This document shows positions 35,018 through 43,880 of a DNA stretch of 64,000 nucleotides, piece by piece. The notes beneath the pieces were generated by a model. The model worked only from the letters and a program-made list of their open reading frames with translations, had not been told where the DNA came from and ran no database searches. Source of the DNA: Sulfurospirillum sp. UBA2217 (GTDB lineage: Bacteria > Campylobacterota > Campylobacteria > Campylobacterales > Sulfurospirillaceae); the NCBI GenBank assembly GCA_002328495.1, contig DCUJ01000002.1, forward strand, positions 111,840-175,839, in the 5' to 3' direction. Every line of letters starts with the position of its first letter. The stretch's first letter is position 1. The position numbers were made by a program, and so were the translations under genes.

Positions 35018-35764
35018 TTACAGATGGGTAATCACGTGCATGTAGGATGGAATATGTGGCTCAATGTGGGGTTTAACCACCACGGTTTTAGACGACTCCT
35101 CTTCAATCACTTGTGTCACCACACCGACTTTTACCCCTTCGAAAAATATCCCATCAAGTCCACTGGTGACCACTTCATCCCCAATTTGAGGTTGAAGCCA
35201 TTGTGAAATATATCGCACTAAAATTTCTTTGCGATTACCTTGCGTGATACCTTGCATTTTTTGATTGCCAACATACACGGCAAAAATAGCTTTTGGGTCT
35301 GTAACCATCAATCCTTGAGGATGCCCATCACTTGCGACAACGATGCCTGCTGCATATCCTTGAGAAAGAAGCCCATAAATTTTACTGCTATCAAAATTTT
35401 CAAAATCAAGCCAAACCTTGCCATAATCATTTAAGTTAGCATACCCAATAGATCGAACTAATGTCACATTGGGGTGGTATTCTTTGGCTTTATGCTCTTT
35501 TAAAAGATCACTCAATTTTGCTGCAAACGCAATGGAGAGAACTGCTGATTTTTGAAGATTTTGATTTTCTGCTCTTAAGCGAGCAATCTCCTCTTTTTGA
35601 CTAAAATGCTCATCAATACTCTCTTCAATACGCATTTTAACCTTAACGTACTTGGCTAAAATGGTTTGATTAACCCCTCCAATAACATGGCGAGCTTCTG
35701 TCCCGTACCGAAGGGATACAAAGACAAAAGCGCCTATCAAAAGGATGAATTTAAGTTTACTCAT
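35018..35764 (-). CDS. mreC: Rod shape-determining protein MreC
   Basis: A bitopic membrane protein that scaffolds the elongasome in the periplasm. The 248-residue protein has an N-terminal hydrophobic helix (FILLIGAFVFVSL), a coiled coil near residues 45-75, and the MreC beta domain with GLLSQGYAAGIVVASDG and GDEVVTSGLDGIFFEGVKVG. It overlaps the mreB end by eight bases. No mreD lies downstream; carB follows instead, as I recall for Campylobacter. Confidence 0.93.
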   Translation of the reverse strand: MSKLKFILLIGAFVFVSLRYGTEARHVIGGVNQTILAKYVKVKMRIEESIDEHFSQKEEIARLRAENQNLQKSAVLSIAFAAKLSDLLKEHKAKEYHPNVTLVRSIGYANLNDYGKVWLDFENFDSSKIYGLLSQGYAAGIVVASDGHPQGLMVTDPKAIFAVYVGNQKMQGITQGNRKEILVRYISQWLQPQIGDEVVTSGLDGIFFEGVKVGVVTQVIEEESSKTVVVKPHIEPHIPSYMHVITHL

Positions 35765-36791
35765 TGGAGAGTTGTTGCAACAATTCTATCTCTTCTAATG
35801 CTTTTCCTGTTCCTTTTGCTACCGCCAACAAAGGCTCATCGGCAACAAAAACAGGAAGCTTAACGATATCGGATAAATATTTATCAAAGCCACGAATCAA
35901 AGCACCTCCGCCTGTTAAGACTACACCATTTTCAACGATATCACCCGCAAGATCAGGAGGCATCACTTCAAGCACGTCTTTAAGCGCATCGGCAATCTCT
36001 TTAAGTGGCTCTTTAATCGCATCTCTTACATCTTCACTCGTAAGTTCAATGCGACTGAGTAGCCCACTCACTTGATCCCTTCCTTTAACCATCATCGAAA
36101 TAGGCTCATCCATAGGAACAGCCGTACCAATGGAGATTTTAATCTCTTCACCTGTTCGCTCACCAATAAGAAGATTGTATTTTTTCTTGACATAATCCAC
36201 AATCGCCATATCAATTTTATCACCCGCAACACGAATGGATTTGCTGATAACCAAACCACCCAAGGAGACCACACCGATTTCAGTCGTACCGCCACCGATG
36301 TCAACTACGAGACTTCCTTGTGGCTCACGAACAGGAAGTCCTGCTCCAATAGCAGCCGCCATTGGTTCTTCAATCAAAAAGACTTGACGAGCCCCTGCAC
36401 TCATCGCAGACTCACGTACCGCTTTACGCTCTACTTGTGTCAAACCATACGGAACACAGATGATGATACGAGGTCTTAAAAAACTTTTTCTACGGTGTGC
36501 TTTTTCAATGAAGTACCGAATCATCTTCTCTGTCATATCAAAATCAGCAATCACACCATCACGCATCGGACGAATCGCTTCGATGTCGCCTGGAGTTTTA
36601 CCCACCATATTTTTAGCCTCTTTACCAACCGCTAAAATACTTTGTTTTCCATAACGATTACGCTGTACGGCCACAACGGAAGGCTCATTGATAATAATAC
36701 CTCGTCCTTTAACCAGAACCAAAGTATTGGCAGTCCCCAAGTCGATGCTCATATCGCTTGAGAAAAACCCTATTAACTTGTCTAAAATCAT
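35757..36791 (-). CDS. mreB: Rod shape-determining protein MreB
   Basis: The bacterial actin that guides lateral wall synthesis in this curved or rod cell. The 344-residue protein shows the actin-fold motifs SIDLGTANTLV (phosphate 1), VVDIGGGTTEIGVVSLGG (phosphate 2) and VLTGGGALIRGFDKYL (adenosine). The length and spacing are normal. It lies 15 bases after clpX in a clpX-mreB-mreC-carB run. Confidence 0.97.
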   Translation of the reverse strand: MILDKLIGFFSSDMSIDLGTANTLVLVKGRGIIINEPSVVAVQRNRYGKQSILAVGKEAKNMVGKTPGDIEAIRPMRDGVIADFDMTEKMIRYFIEKAHRRKSFLRPRIIICVPYGLTQVERKAVRESAMSAGARQVFLIEEPMAAAIGAGLPVREPQGSLVVDIGGGTTEIGVVSLGGLVISKSIRVAGDKIDMAIVDYVKKKYNLLIGERTGEEIKISIGTAVPMDEPISMMVKGRDQVSGLLSRIELTSEDVRDAIKEPLKEIADALKDVLEVMPPDLAGDIVENGVVLTGGGALIRGFDKYLSDIVKLPVFVADEPLLAVAKGTGKALEEIELLQQLSNE

Positions 36792-36806
36792 CTTTTCTGT
36801 CCTTTT

Positions 36807-38036
36807 TTATGCACTTTTTTTATTTTTTTTAATGTAAAGTGGTTTTTCACCTTTGGTGATGACGTCTTTGGTAATCATCACTTCATAGCCGCCTAATTCT
36901 GGCAATTCATACATAACATCCACCATCATCTCTTCCATAATACTACGCAACCCTCGCGCTCCCGTTTTACGCTTTATCGCCATCTGAGCCACTGCTTCAA
37001 AAGCATCTTTTTCGAAAGAGAGTTCCACATCATCAATCGCAAACAGCTTTTTATACTGCTTGAAAATAGCATTTTTAGGTTCTGTTAAAATGCGAACCAT
37101 ATCCTCTTGGCTGATAGCAGATAATTTTGCCGTTACATGTAAGCGTCCAATCAACTCTGGAATCAAGCCATAATGAACCAAATCATCAGGTTCAACAAGG
37201 TCAAAAAGCCCTTCATCTTGACTTTTTGTGCGTTTTTCTTGTTCAAAACCAAGGACATTTTTTCCAATACGACGTTTAATAATCTCTTCAAGACCATCAA
37301 AGGCACCCGCACAGACAAATAAAATATTGGTAGTATCAATTTGAATAAACTCTTGGTTAGGGTGTTTTCGTCCACCTTTGGGAGGAATATTAACGATGCT
37401 ACCTTCGATAATTTTTAAAAGCGCTTGTTGAACACCTTCACCTGAAACATCTCTGGTGATGGAACGATTTTCACTCATACGCGCAATCTTATCAATCTCA
37501 TCGATAAAGACAATACCTTGTTCCGCTTTTTTAATATCGCCATTGGCACCTTGAAGTAACTTCGTCAAGATATTTTCAACATCTTCTCCTACGTATCCCG
37601 CTTCTGTTAAACTGGTCGCATCAGAAATGGCAATAGGCACATCCAAAAAGCGTGCCAAGGTTTGTGCCATTAACGTTTTACCACTTCCCGTCGGTCCAAT
37701 AAGCAAAATATTGGATTTTGAAATCTCCGTGTCATCCTTAATAAGACTTTGTTTAAAAATACGTTTGTAGTGATTGTAAACACCGACTGAAAACACTTTT
37801 TTAGCATCGTCTTGACCTATCACAAAATCATCAAGCACTTTTTTAAGCTCTTTAGGCGTTAGAAGTTCTTGATTAAACGTTTCGTCATGGTTGGTAACAG
37901 ATTCTTGCATATCGCCAAAGAAAATTTTATGGGCCGAAATAACACAGTGCTCACAAATAAAAACATCATCCCCCGCGATTAAACGCGTATCACTGCTCTC
38001 TTTGGTTCCACAAAAACTACACTCTCTATTCACCAT
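36807..38036 (-). CDS. clpX: ATP-dependent Clp protease ATP-binding subunit ClpX
   Basis: An AAA+ unfoldase that feeds substrates to ClpP. The 409-residue protein has an N-terminal zinc domain (ECSFCGTK then CEHC), Walker A LLIGPTGSGKTLMAQ, Walker B VFIDEIDKIA, the pore loop in AGYVGEDVENI, and sensor 2 in the C-terminal small domain (KTGARGLRSIME). The ATG at 38036 follows GAGAGG and overlaps the lpxA stop; a start five codons upstream lacks support. Confidence 0.97.
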   Translation of the reverse strand: MVNRECSFCGTKESSDTRLIAGDDVFICEHCVISAHKIFFGDMQESVTNHDETFNQELLTPKELKKVLDDFVIGQDDAKKVFSVGVYNHYKRIFKQSLIKDDTEISKSNILLIGPTGSGKTLMAQTLARFLDVPIAISDATSLTEAGYVGEDVENILTKLLQGANGDIKKAEQGIVFIDEIDKIARMSENRSITRDVSGEGVQQALLKIIEGSIVNIPPKGGRKHPNQEFIQIDTTNILFVCAGAFDGLEEIIKRRIGKNVLGFEQEKRTKSQDEGLFDLVEPDDLVHYGLIPELIGRLHVTAKLSAISQEDMVRILTEPKNAIFKQYKKLFAIDDVELSFEKDAFEAVAQMAIKRKTGARGLRSIMEEMMVDVMYELPELGGYEVMITKDVITKGEKPLYIKKNKKSA

Positions 38037-38820
38037 TATTTTTCCTCTCAAATGGAATACCTCGTTTGGATTCCAGAATAAAATGACACAGTTGCGTCAC
38101 CTTTGTATTCGCTTGTGTTGTCATTAGATGTGCCGCTGTCTCTTTTATAGGATTTTCTCCTCTAAACAGTGCTTTATACGCTGCTTGAATCGCCACAATA
38201 TCTTCTTTAGCAAAACGTCGTTTCAAACCAACACTGTTCAACCCTCGAATCACAGCGCGATTGCCCTCCGCTAAACAAAAAGGAGGAATATCTTGACTGA
38301 CGGCACTTGCCCCACCAATCATCACACCTTCACCAATATGGACAAACTGATGAATCGGTGTCATCCCGCCAATTACCGTGAAAGAACCTACATGTACATG
38401 ACCTGCTAACGTTGCATTGTTTGCCATAATGACATTGTTACCGACATGACAATCATGCGCAATATGGCAGTAAATCATAATAAAACAGTTATCGCCTACC
38501 TTTGTAGTGCCTCCACCACTTCGTGTGCCTGCGTTAATCGTTACAAATTCACGAATGGTATTGTTACGACCAATTTCTACATGGACATCATCTTCACTCT
38601 TGTACCCGATGTCTTGTGGAGGCATGCCCACAACTGCATAGGGATAGATTTTGGTATTGTCACCTATCTTAGTGCTTCCATATACTTGAGCACCTTGCAT
38701 GATTTCGACACCGTTTTTAAGAACACTCTTGGCTGAAACAAAAGCATAGGCACCGATGATGACATCATCACCCATTTGTGCGCCTTCTTCCACAATAGCG
38801 GTAGGATGAATCGTTACCAT
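38026..38820 (-). CDS. lpxA: UDP-N-acetylglucosamine acyltransferase LpxA
   Basis: It adds the 3-O-acyl chain to UDP-GlcNAc, the first lipid A step. The 264-residue protein has the left-handed beta helix of hexapeptide repeats across residues 5-185 (IGAYAFVSAKSVLKNGVEI), the catalytic histidine segment IMIYCHIAHDCHVGN, and an alpha-helical C-terminus. It overlaps clpX and lies two bases after fabZ, giving fabZ-lpxA-clpX. Confidence 0.97.
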   Translation of the reverse strand: MVTIHPTAIVEEGAQMGDDVIIGAYAFVSAKSVLKNGVEIMQGAQVYGSTKIGDNTKIYPYAVVGMPPQDIGYKSEDDVHVEIGRNNTIREFVTINAGTRSGGGTTKVGDNCFIMIYCHIAHDCHVGNNVIMANNATLAGHVHVGSFTVIGGMTPIHQFVHIGEGVMIGGASAVSQDIPPFCLAEGNRAVIRGLNSVGLKRRFAKEDIVAIQAAYKALFRGENPIKETAAHLMTTQANTKVTQLCHFILESKRGIPFERKNNGE

Positions 38821-38822
38821 AC

Positions 38823-39269
38823 TTACTTATCCACAATCATAGCTTTAAGTTCAGCCTCAGCGACCAACTTATCATCCACATATGCTTTACCATCAAGCAC
38901 CCAAATGTTACCACGATGCTTTAAAACACCCAGTTTATAAATAAGTTTATCGCCCGGCTTGACAGGAAGTCTAAATTTACAACGATCAATGCTCATAAAA
39001 TAAATGACTTTATCTTTTGTCGCTTCTTGACTCTCTTCATCAAGGCTTTTAAATGCCAAAACGCCCCCAGCTTGTGCCATCCCTTCAATAATCATAACGC
39101 CAGGATAAATAGGATGCCCTGGAAAATGACCTTGAAAAATCTGTTCACCAATGGTGACATTTTTATACGCTTCAATGGAGACCATAGGAACGAAGTCTAC
39201 GACACGGTCAATCAATAAAAAGGGGTAGCGGTGAGGAAGAATTTTTTGAATTTCTACAACATCTATCAT
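38823..39269 (-). CDS. fabZ: 3-hydroxyacyl-ACP dehydratase FabZ
   Basis: A hotdog-fold enzyme of fatty-acid elongation. The 148-residue protein contains ILPHRYPFLLIDRVVD and the active-site helix GHFPGHPIYPGVMIIEGMAQ with its catalytic His and Glu. It uses the same hydroxyacyl-ACP pool as LpxA, its neighbour, a pairing common in Gram-negative bacteria. Confidence 0.97.
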   Translation of the reverse strand: MIDVVEIQKILPHRYPFLLIDRVVDFVPMVSIEAYKNVTIGEQIFQGHFPGHPIYPGVMIIEGMAQAGGVLAFKSLDEESQEATKDKVIYFMSIDRCKFRLPVKPGDKLIYKLGVLKHRGNIWVLDGKAYVDDKLVAEAELKAMIVDK

Positions 39270-39309
39270 CTTTAAAACCTTCTAACAAAATTCTAATATT
39301 GTATCAAAC

Positions 39310-40389
39310 TTATACTAAAATTTCTCTAATGTCATCATAGGTTTTTGTAAGCGCATAGAGTTCGTATGTGCCAAGGTGAAGTGTGTCGAGAATAATAATC
39401 GGACTGAGATTCAGCAATGGTTGCGGGAAAAGAGCCTGTCTAAATGATACTTCATATTCAATGCTAGGAGGAGTATAGAGCATTTGAGATACTTCTTCGT
39501 ACGCTGTTTGCATCTGTGCATTAAACCGATCAAGTGTTACAAACCGTATCGCTTCTTTGTTGAAAAATCCCACACCATTATCGATGCGCTCCACCTTACC
39601 TTTAAGCAATTCTTTTTTAAAGGTCGAATAAAAAAGAATGTAACTGGGAATAACCTTGAGAGAGTCGTTTTTAACCCAAGCCCGTAAAAGTCTGTAATTT
39701 AAAAACCTTTCGCGTTCCAACCCTACCAACTCTCCCAAACGCTCTTTTTCGATAACCTTTGCGTACAACGCAAGCCTTTCTTCAATGGAAGAGGGAAGGA
39801 CTTGAGGTCTTAGTGGTGAGCTTAATTCATCTCTCCATCGCTTCTGTGCTTCGCGTTGTTTTGAAAGGGCAAATAGACACCCACAATAATCTTGATGGTA
39901 AAGCTTATCCTCTTTTGCTAATCGAAATTGTTCTTGCGTTCCTCCATTTTTCCTAAAATCAGGAACAACCATTTCTAAACCATATTTTTGGGTAATTACA
40001 TGTAAAGAGTCTGCTAACTGTTCAAGTGATTTTTTAGGGCTTGTTAGTAAAGTCGTTGTAATGACTTTTTCACCTAATTTAAGGGCTTTTTGTGCTGTCT
40101 CTTCCAAACGGTTATCAAAACAAACTACACACCGTTTTCCTTTTTCAGGTTCCTCTTCCAAACCGCTTACTGCCTCTAGCCATCCTTCATAATTGTACGC
40201 ACCCACATGCAAATCGATGCTTAGTTTCGAACAACTGCGTTTCACATCGAGTAGGCGAAGTTCATACTCACTGTAAGGGTGTATATTGGGATCATAAAAA
40301 AACCCTATCAATTTTTCATGAGGGTATAATTTTTGAAGTTTTTGAAGAAAAAAATGGCTGTCAACGGAACAACAAATATGAATAAGCAT
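39310..40389 (-). CDS. queH: Epoxyqueuosine reductase QueH with long C-terminal extension
   Basis: QueH (DUF208) reduces epoxyqueuosine to queuosine in tRNA, replacing QueG. The first ~180 residues hold its metal ligands: C6-C7 in HICCSVD, C87xxC90 in KRCVVCFDNRLE, and C169/C171 in YHQDYCGC. The remaining ~180 residues are extra to the usual 180-240-residue family and match nothing I recognise; they are rich in aromatic residues and have no cysteine motif. The gene diverges from the DUF748 gene and has its own -10 box. Confidence 0.86.
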   Translation of the reverse strand: MLIHICCSVDSHFFLQKLQKLYPHEKLIGFFYDPNIHPYSEYELRLLDVKRSCSKLSIDLHVGAYNYEGWLEAVSGLEEEPEKGKRCVVCFDNRLEETAQKALKLGEKVITTTLLTSPKKSLEQLADSLHVITQKYGLEMVVPDFRKNGGTQEQFRLAKEDKLYHQDYCGCLFALSKQREAQKRWRDELSSPLRPQVLPSSIEERLALYAKVIEKERLGELVGLERERFLNYRLLRAWVKNDSLKVIPSYILFYSTFKKELLKGKVERIDNGVGFFNKEAIRFVTLDRFNAQMQTAYEEVSQMLYTPPSIEYEVSFRQALFPQPLLNLSPIIILDTLHLGTYELYALTKTYDDIREILV

Positions 40390-40419
40390 GGCACTTCTTT
40401 GGTATTAATATGAGTTTCA

Positions 40420-40425
40420 ATTATA
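40420..40425 (-). promoter_or_regulatory. Likely -10 box for queH
   Basis: The minus strand reads TATAAT about 30 bases before the queH ATG, inside the 101-base divergent spacer. Confidence 0.5.
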
Positions 40426-40448
40426 ACACAAAGGGAATGCTTTTATTG

Positions 40449-40454
40449 TATAAT
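40449..40454 (+). promoter_or_regulatory. Likely -10 box for the DUF748 gene
   Basis: TATAAT preceded by TTG lies 36 bases before the ATG at 40491, back to back with the queH promoter. Confidence 0.5.
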
Positions 40455-40479
40455 GACTAACATGTGTCATATTATGCTA

Positions 40480-40491
40480 GGAGTACTCCTA
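40480..40491 (+). promoter_or_regulatory. Palindromic ribosome-binding region
   Basis: AGGAGTACTCCT is a perfect 12-base palindrome containing the AGGAG ribosome site seven bases before the ATG at 40491. It supports that ATG over a GTG at 40464. Because the palindrome has no loop it cannot fold on itself well, but it could pair between transcripts or be a protein site. Confidence 0.5.
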
Positions 40492-43349
40492 TGATGAAGA
40501 AAATCTTTACAAATATCTGGTTTTGGCTCGCTTTTATTCCCTCCGTGTATCTTTTGAGTGGTTTTTACCTCTTACCGTTCGTCCTTAAAACACAACTGCC
40601 TTCTCTTCTTAAAGAAAAATTTCAACTCAACCTTTCCGTAGAAAGTCTCACTTTTAATCCACTCACTTACGAGTTGCATCTTAACGCAGTGGCACTACAC
40701 AATGAGTCACAAGAGCGTATCCTTGGATTCAAGCATCTGTATGTTGATTATGAATTTTCCGCACTTTTTCACAAAACTATTCTTTTTAAATCGATTTTAA
40801 TCAACGAACCTTACGCCGATGTGCGTATCGATACCAACGGTAGCATTAATATCCTCAGCGTATTTTCGGCATTCACACAAACCGCTGACACCAATCAAAC
40901 GCAACCTGAAGAAAGTAGCCTTCCTTTGAGTATCGAGCATTTTGAAATTGTTGAGGCGAAAGGGAAATTTCATGACGCAAGAGGTGAAAAACCTTTTTCA
41001 CTGGAATTTGGACCCATTCATTATTCACTAAACAATTTGCACTTTTCCAAAGATGACTTAAGCATCCATGCGCTAAAACTTGCTTTGAACAACCACGAAA
41101 ATCTAAGCCTTGTCAGTAGTCTCAGTCTTGATCCTTTACGTCTTCATGGAGAGATACAGATCCATCGATTTCACCTTCCTCTAATTTATGATTATGTAGC
41201 ACCTCATTTTTTAGCAACTCTTTCACAAGGGTATCTCTCTGCTCATATCCCTTTTACTATTGATATGAGCACGCAAACACCTCATTTGATCATCAGCAAA
41301 GCGCAACTCACGCTTGAGGAGCTATCGTATCAAGACCCATCTTCACAAAAAGTTCTCGAAATTCCATCACTCTCTTTGGCTGAAATTGATTTTCAATGGC
41401 CAGAGGCTATTTTATCTGTAAATTCCCTCACCCTTACAAAGCCTTTTGTTTCGGTGATATTGGAAAAAGAGTATGCTCTCAATCTTGCCAGACTTTTCAC
41501 ATCAAAAGAAACTCCAAAAACTTCAGACACACCACCATCCAATATACCCTTTTATGCCACACTCAATCACTTACAGATTGTAGATGCCAAGGTTGATGTT
41601 CTAGACCGTAATGTCAAAGGCTCTAAAACGGTTCTCTCAAATCTCTCTTTGACAACCGATAAGCTCTCAACCGATAGAAACGAAAGTATTCACTACGTCC
41701 TATCCAGTACGCTTGATACCAACAGTTCGCTTTCGCTAAAAGGTTCTTTTCATCCTCAAAAATATCGCATTGATATGAATGTAGATGCTAAAAAAATAGA
41801 CTTAAGCAAAGCACAACCCTACCTAGAAGCCTACACCAATGTTACCTTGACAAAAGGTTTGCTATCAAGCCAATCCACCCTTTCGATGAACTTTGAAAAA
41901 GCTTTTTCCCTACGCTTCAAAGGGGATGCTAGCATCAATGGTCTTGCCATTAACGATTCCTCTCGTACTCTTTTACTCTCTTGGGATAGCCTCAATTTAA
42001 ATCAAATCATTTTTGACACGCAGCCTTCCTTATTCCATGTAAAAAAAATTGCGCTCTCTAAACCCTACGTGAACTTAGACATCAAAAAAGATAAAAGTAC
42101 CAATTTTAGCACCCTTGCTAAAGAAGTTCCGAAACAAGAGAGTTCCACCCAAAAAGCCCCTTCTTCTAAAGAAAAACCAATGGAAATTATGATCGGCGAT
42201 GTGGTTTTAAAAGCGGGGAGTGCCTCTTTTAAAGATGCCTCCTTACCGATTCCATTTGCCACGCTTATCCACCACCTCAATGGCTCTTTTTCAACCTTCA
42301 ACACAAAAAGCAGTAAACCTTCCATTTTAAATCTTGAGGGCAAAGTTGACACATACGGTTATGCTAAAATTGGAGGAAGTTTATTACCTTTGGATTTTAA
42401 AGACCGCTCAAACCTCAAAATTCTTTTTAAAAATATTGATATGCCCTCGTTAACACCTTATTCAGGTAAGTTTTTAGGGTACGCCATTGCCAAAGGAAAA
42501 CTTTCGATGGATTTGTCGTATAAAATCAAACAAGGAAAAATGGAAGGGGACAATAAAATCAACCTAGATTCCTTAACCTTGGGAGAAAAAATTGAAAGTG
42601 ACGAAGCAACAAGTCTTCCTTTAGGTTTTGCCATAGCTGTCTTGAAAGATTCAAAAGGACAAATCGATATCGATCTCCCTGTCAGTGGTGACTTAAATGA
42701 CCCAGATTTTAAATACGGAGCACTCGTCTGGAAAGCCATCGGCAATCTTTTAGGGAGTATCATCACCTCTCCTTTTAGCCTTCTTGGCTCAATGCTAGGC
42801 ATTGAAACCGAAACACTCAAAAGTATTGATTTTGCAGGAGGTGAGTTTGAACTTATCGCTTCGGAAGAAGAAAAAATGGAGCAATACAAACAGATTTTAG
42901 AAAAAAAGCCTGAGCTCAAACTCAGCATTATCCCCAGTTTCAATGAGGCACTAGATACCTTGTCTTTACAAGAAAAAACATTAAATAGTCAAATAGAAAC
43001 ACTCTTAGCCAAAGGGGGGAAAGGGGACGATCGTTACAGTAATGTGCTTAAAAATCTTTTTATAACGCACCTAACTAAAGAGGCATATGAAGCATTTATG
43101 ACCCAAGCGACGGAGCAAAAATTAGACAAAGGTACGATCAATGAAGGGCTTAAATCCAAACTTATGCAAACCATTCTTGTGACGTCAGAACAACTCCAAA
43201 CACTCGCACACCAACGAGCAGATGGCATTATCCAAAATTTGGTTTACAAACATAAGGTGAATCCAGACAAACTTATCAAAGCAGAGCCAAAAACCAGTGA
43301 TGCCGTGAGAGATAAATGGGTAGGATGTGCAATAGAAATTAGTTATTAG
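40491..43349 (+). CDS. Large DUF748 (AsmA-like) envelope protein
   Basis: A 952-residue protein with one N-terminal membrane helix (IWFWLAFIPSVYLLSGFYLLPFVL), then a long beta-rich region of AsmA/DUF748 type with repeated SLTFNPLTYELHL-like and LSLTTDKLS-like strands, a hallmark of bridge-like lipid-transfer proteins anchored in the inner membrane and spanning the periplasm. Residues ~700-780 hold the more conserved DLSYKIKQGKMEGDNKINLDSL and DLPVSGDLNDPDFKYG. The C-terminal 170 residues are helical. It is monocistronic. A role in envelope lipid traffic is inferred from the family. Confidence 0.83.
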   Translation: MMKKIFTNIWFWLAFIPSVYLLSGFYLLPFVLKTQLPSLLKEKFQLNLSVESLTFNPLTYELHLNAVALHNESQERILGFKHLYVDYEFSALFHKTILFKSILINEPYADVRIDTNGSINILSVFSAFTQTADTNQTQPEESSLPLSIEHFEIVEAKGKFHDARGEKPFSLEFGPIHYSLNNLHFSKDDLSIHALKLALNNHENLSLVSSLSLDPLRLHGEIQIHRFHLPLIYDYVAPHFLATLSQGYLSAHIPFTIDMSTQTPHLIISKAQLTLEELSYQDPSSQKVLEIPSLSLAEIDFQWPEAILSVNSLTLTKPFVSVILEKEYALNLARLFTSKETPKTSDTPPSNIPFYATLNHLQIVDAKVDVLDRNVKGSKTVLSNLSLTTDKLSTDRNESIHYVLSSTLDTNSSLSLKGSFHPQKYRIDMNVDAKKIDLSKAQPYLEAYTNVTLTKGLLSSQSTLSMNFEKAFSLRFKGDASINGLAINDSSRTLLLSWDSLNLNQIIFDTQPSLFHVKKIALSKPYVNLDIKKDKSTNFSTLAKEVPKQESSTQKAPSSKEKPMEIMIGDVVLKAGSASFKDASLPIPFATLIHHLNGSFSTFNTKSSKPSILNLEGKVDTYGYAKIGGSLLPLDFKDRSNLKILFKNIDMPSLTPYSGKFLGYAIAKGKLSMDLSYKIKQGKMEGDNKINLDSLTLGEKIESDEATSLPLGFAIAVLKDSKGQIDIDLPVSGDLNDPDFKYGALVWKAIGNLLGSIITSPFSLLGSMLGIETETLKSIDFAGGEFELIASEEEKMEQYKQILEKKPELKLSIIPSFNEALDTLSLQEKTLNSQIETLLAKGGKGDDRYSNVLKNLFITHLTKEAYEAFMTQATEQKLDKGTINEGLKSKLMQTILVTSEQLQTLAHQRADGIIQNLVYKHKVNPDKLIKAEPKTSDAVRDKWVGCAIEISY

Positions 43350-43382
43350 GTTTGATGATACACCATGCGTGTACCATCAAAC
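43350..43382 (+). terminator. Stem-loop after the DUF748 gene
   Basis: GTTTGATGATACAC and GTGTACCATCAAAC pair with one mismatch around a five-base loop, immediately after the DUF748 stop codon. No T run follows directly, but a second stem (43381-43412) comes next, so the two may act together. Confidence 0.5.
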
Positions 43383-43412
43383 TAGAGAGCTTACTTTGTT
43401 AAGCTCTCTAGT
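43381..43412. terminator. Convergent terminator overlapping the bcp end
   Basis: A 13-bp perfect stem, ACTAGAGAGCTTA with its complement and a six-base loop, is followed on the plus strand by TTTCTCTTTT. Its left arm lies between the genes and its right arm covers the last codons of bcp. It probably ends the DUF748 transcript. Confidence 0.65.
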
Positions 43413-43858
43413 TTCTCTTTTACCGCTTTTGCATGCCCAGCTACCTTAACAGCTCTCCAGACATAGGCTATCTTCCCATCAGGAGTGATTAAAAATGTAG
43501 AGCGAACGATACCCATGTACTCTTTGCCATAATTTTTTTTCATCTGCCAAACACCATACGCTTGTGCAACTTCGGTTGTAGTATCTGCTAAAAGGGTAAT
43601 GTCAAGGTTTTGCTTTTCACGAAAATTGCGATGCTGTTTTGGACTATCAGGACTTATACCCAAAATGACCGCTCCCATCGCCTCAAAAGAAGGTACTGCC
43701 GCCGTAAAATCACATGCCTCAGTTGTACATCCAGGGGTATTATCTTTTGGATAAAAATAGAGCACAATCCATTTTCCTTCTAAATCACGAAGCGATATTT
43801 CAACCTCATCTTGATTGGGCAAGCTAAACGCTGGGGCTTGCTGTTCTATATCAACCAT
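43391..43858 (-). CDS. bcp: Thioredoxin-dependent peroxiredoxin Bcp/PrxQ
   Basis: A monomeric peroxidase of 155 residues. The motif KDNTPGCTTEACDF carries peroxidatic C44 and resolving C49 five residues apart, the PrxQ alpha-2 arrangement. It would be reduced by thioredoxin. It lies 22 bases after the aldehyde dehydrogenase gene on the same strand. With the 2-Cys peroxiredoxin at 4.4 kb it gives the window two distinct peroxidases. Confidence 0.95.
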   Translation of the reverse strand: MVDIEQQAPAFSLPNQDEVEISLRDLEGKWIVLYFYPKDNTPGCTTEACDFTAAVPSFEAMGAVILGISPDSPKQHRNFREKQNLDITLLADTTTEVAQAYGVWQMKKNYGKEYMGIVRSTFLITPDGKIAYVWRAVKVAGHAKAVKEKLESLTK

Positions 43859-43880
43859 TGTGTATCCTTTTACTGTTAAA

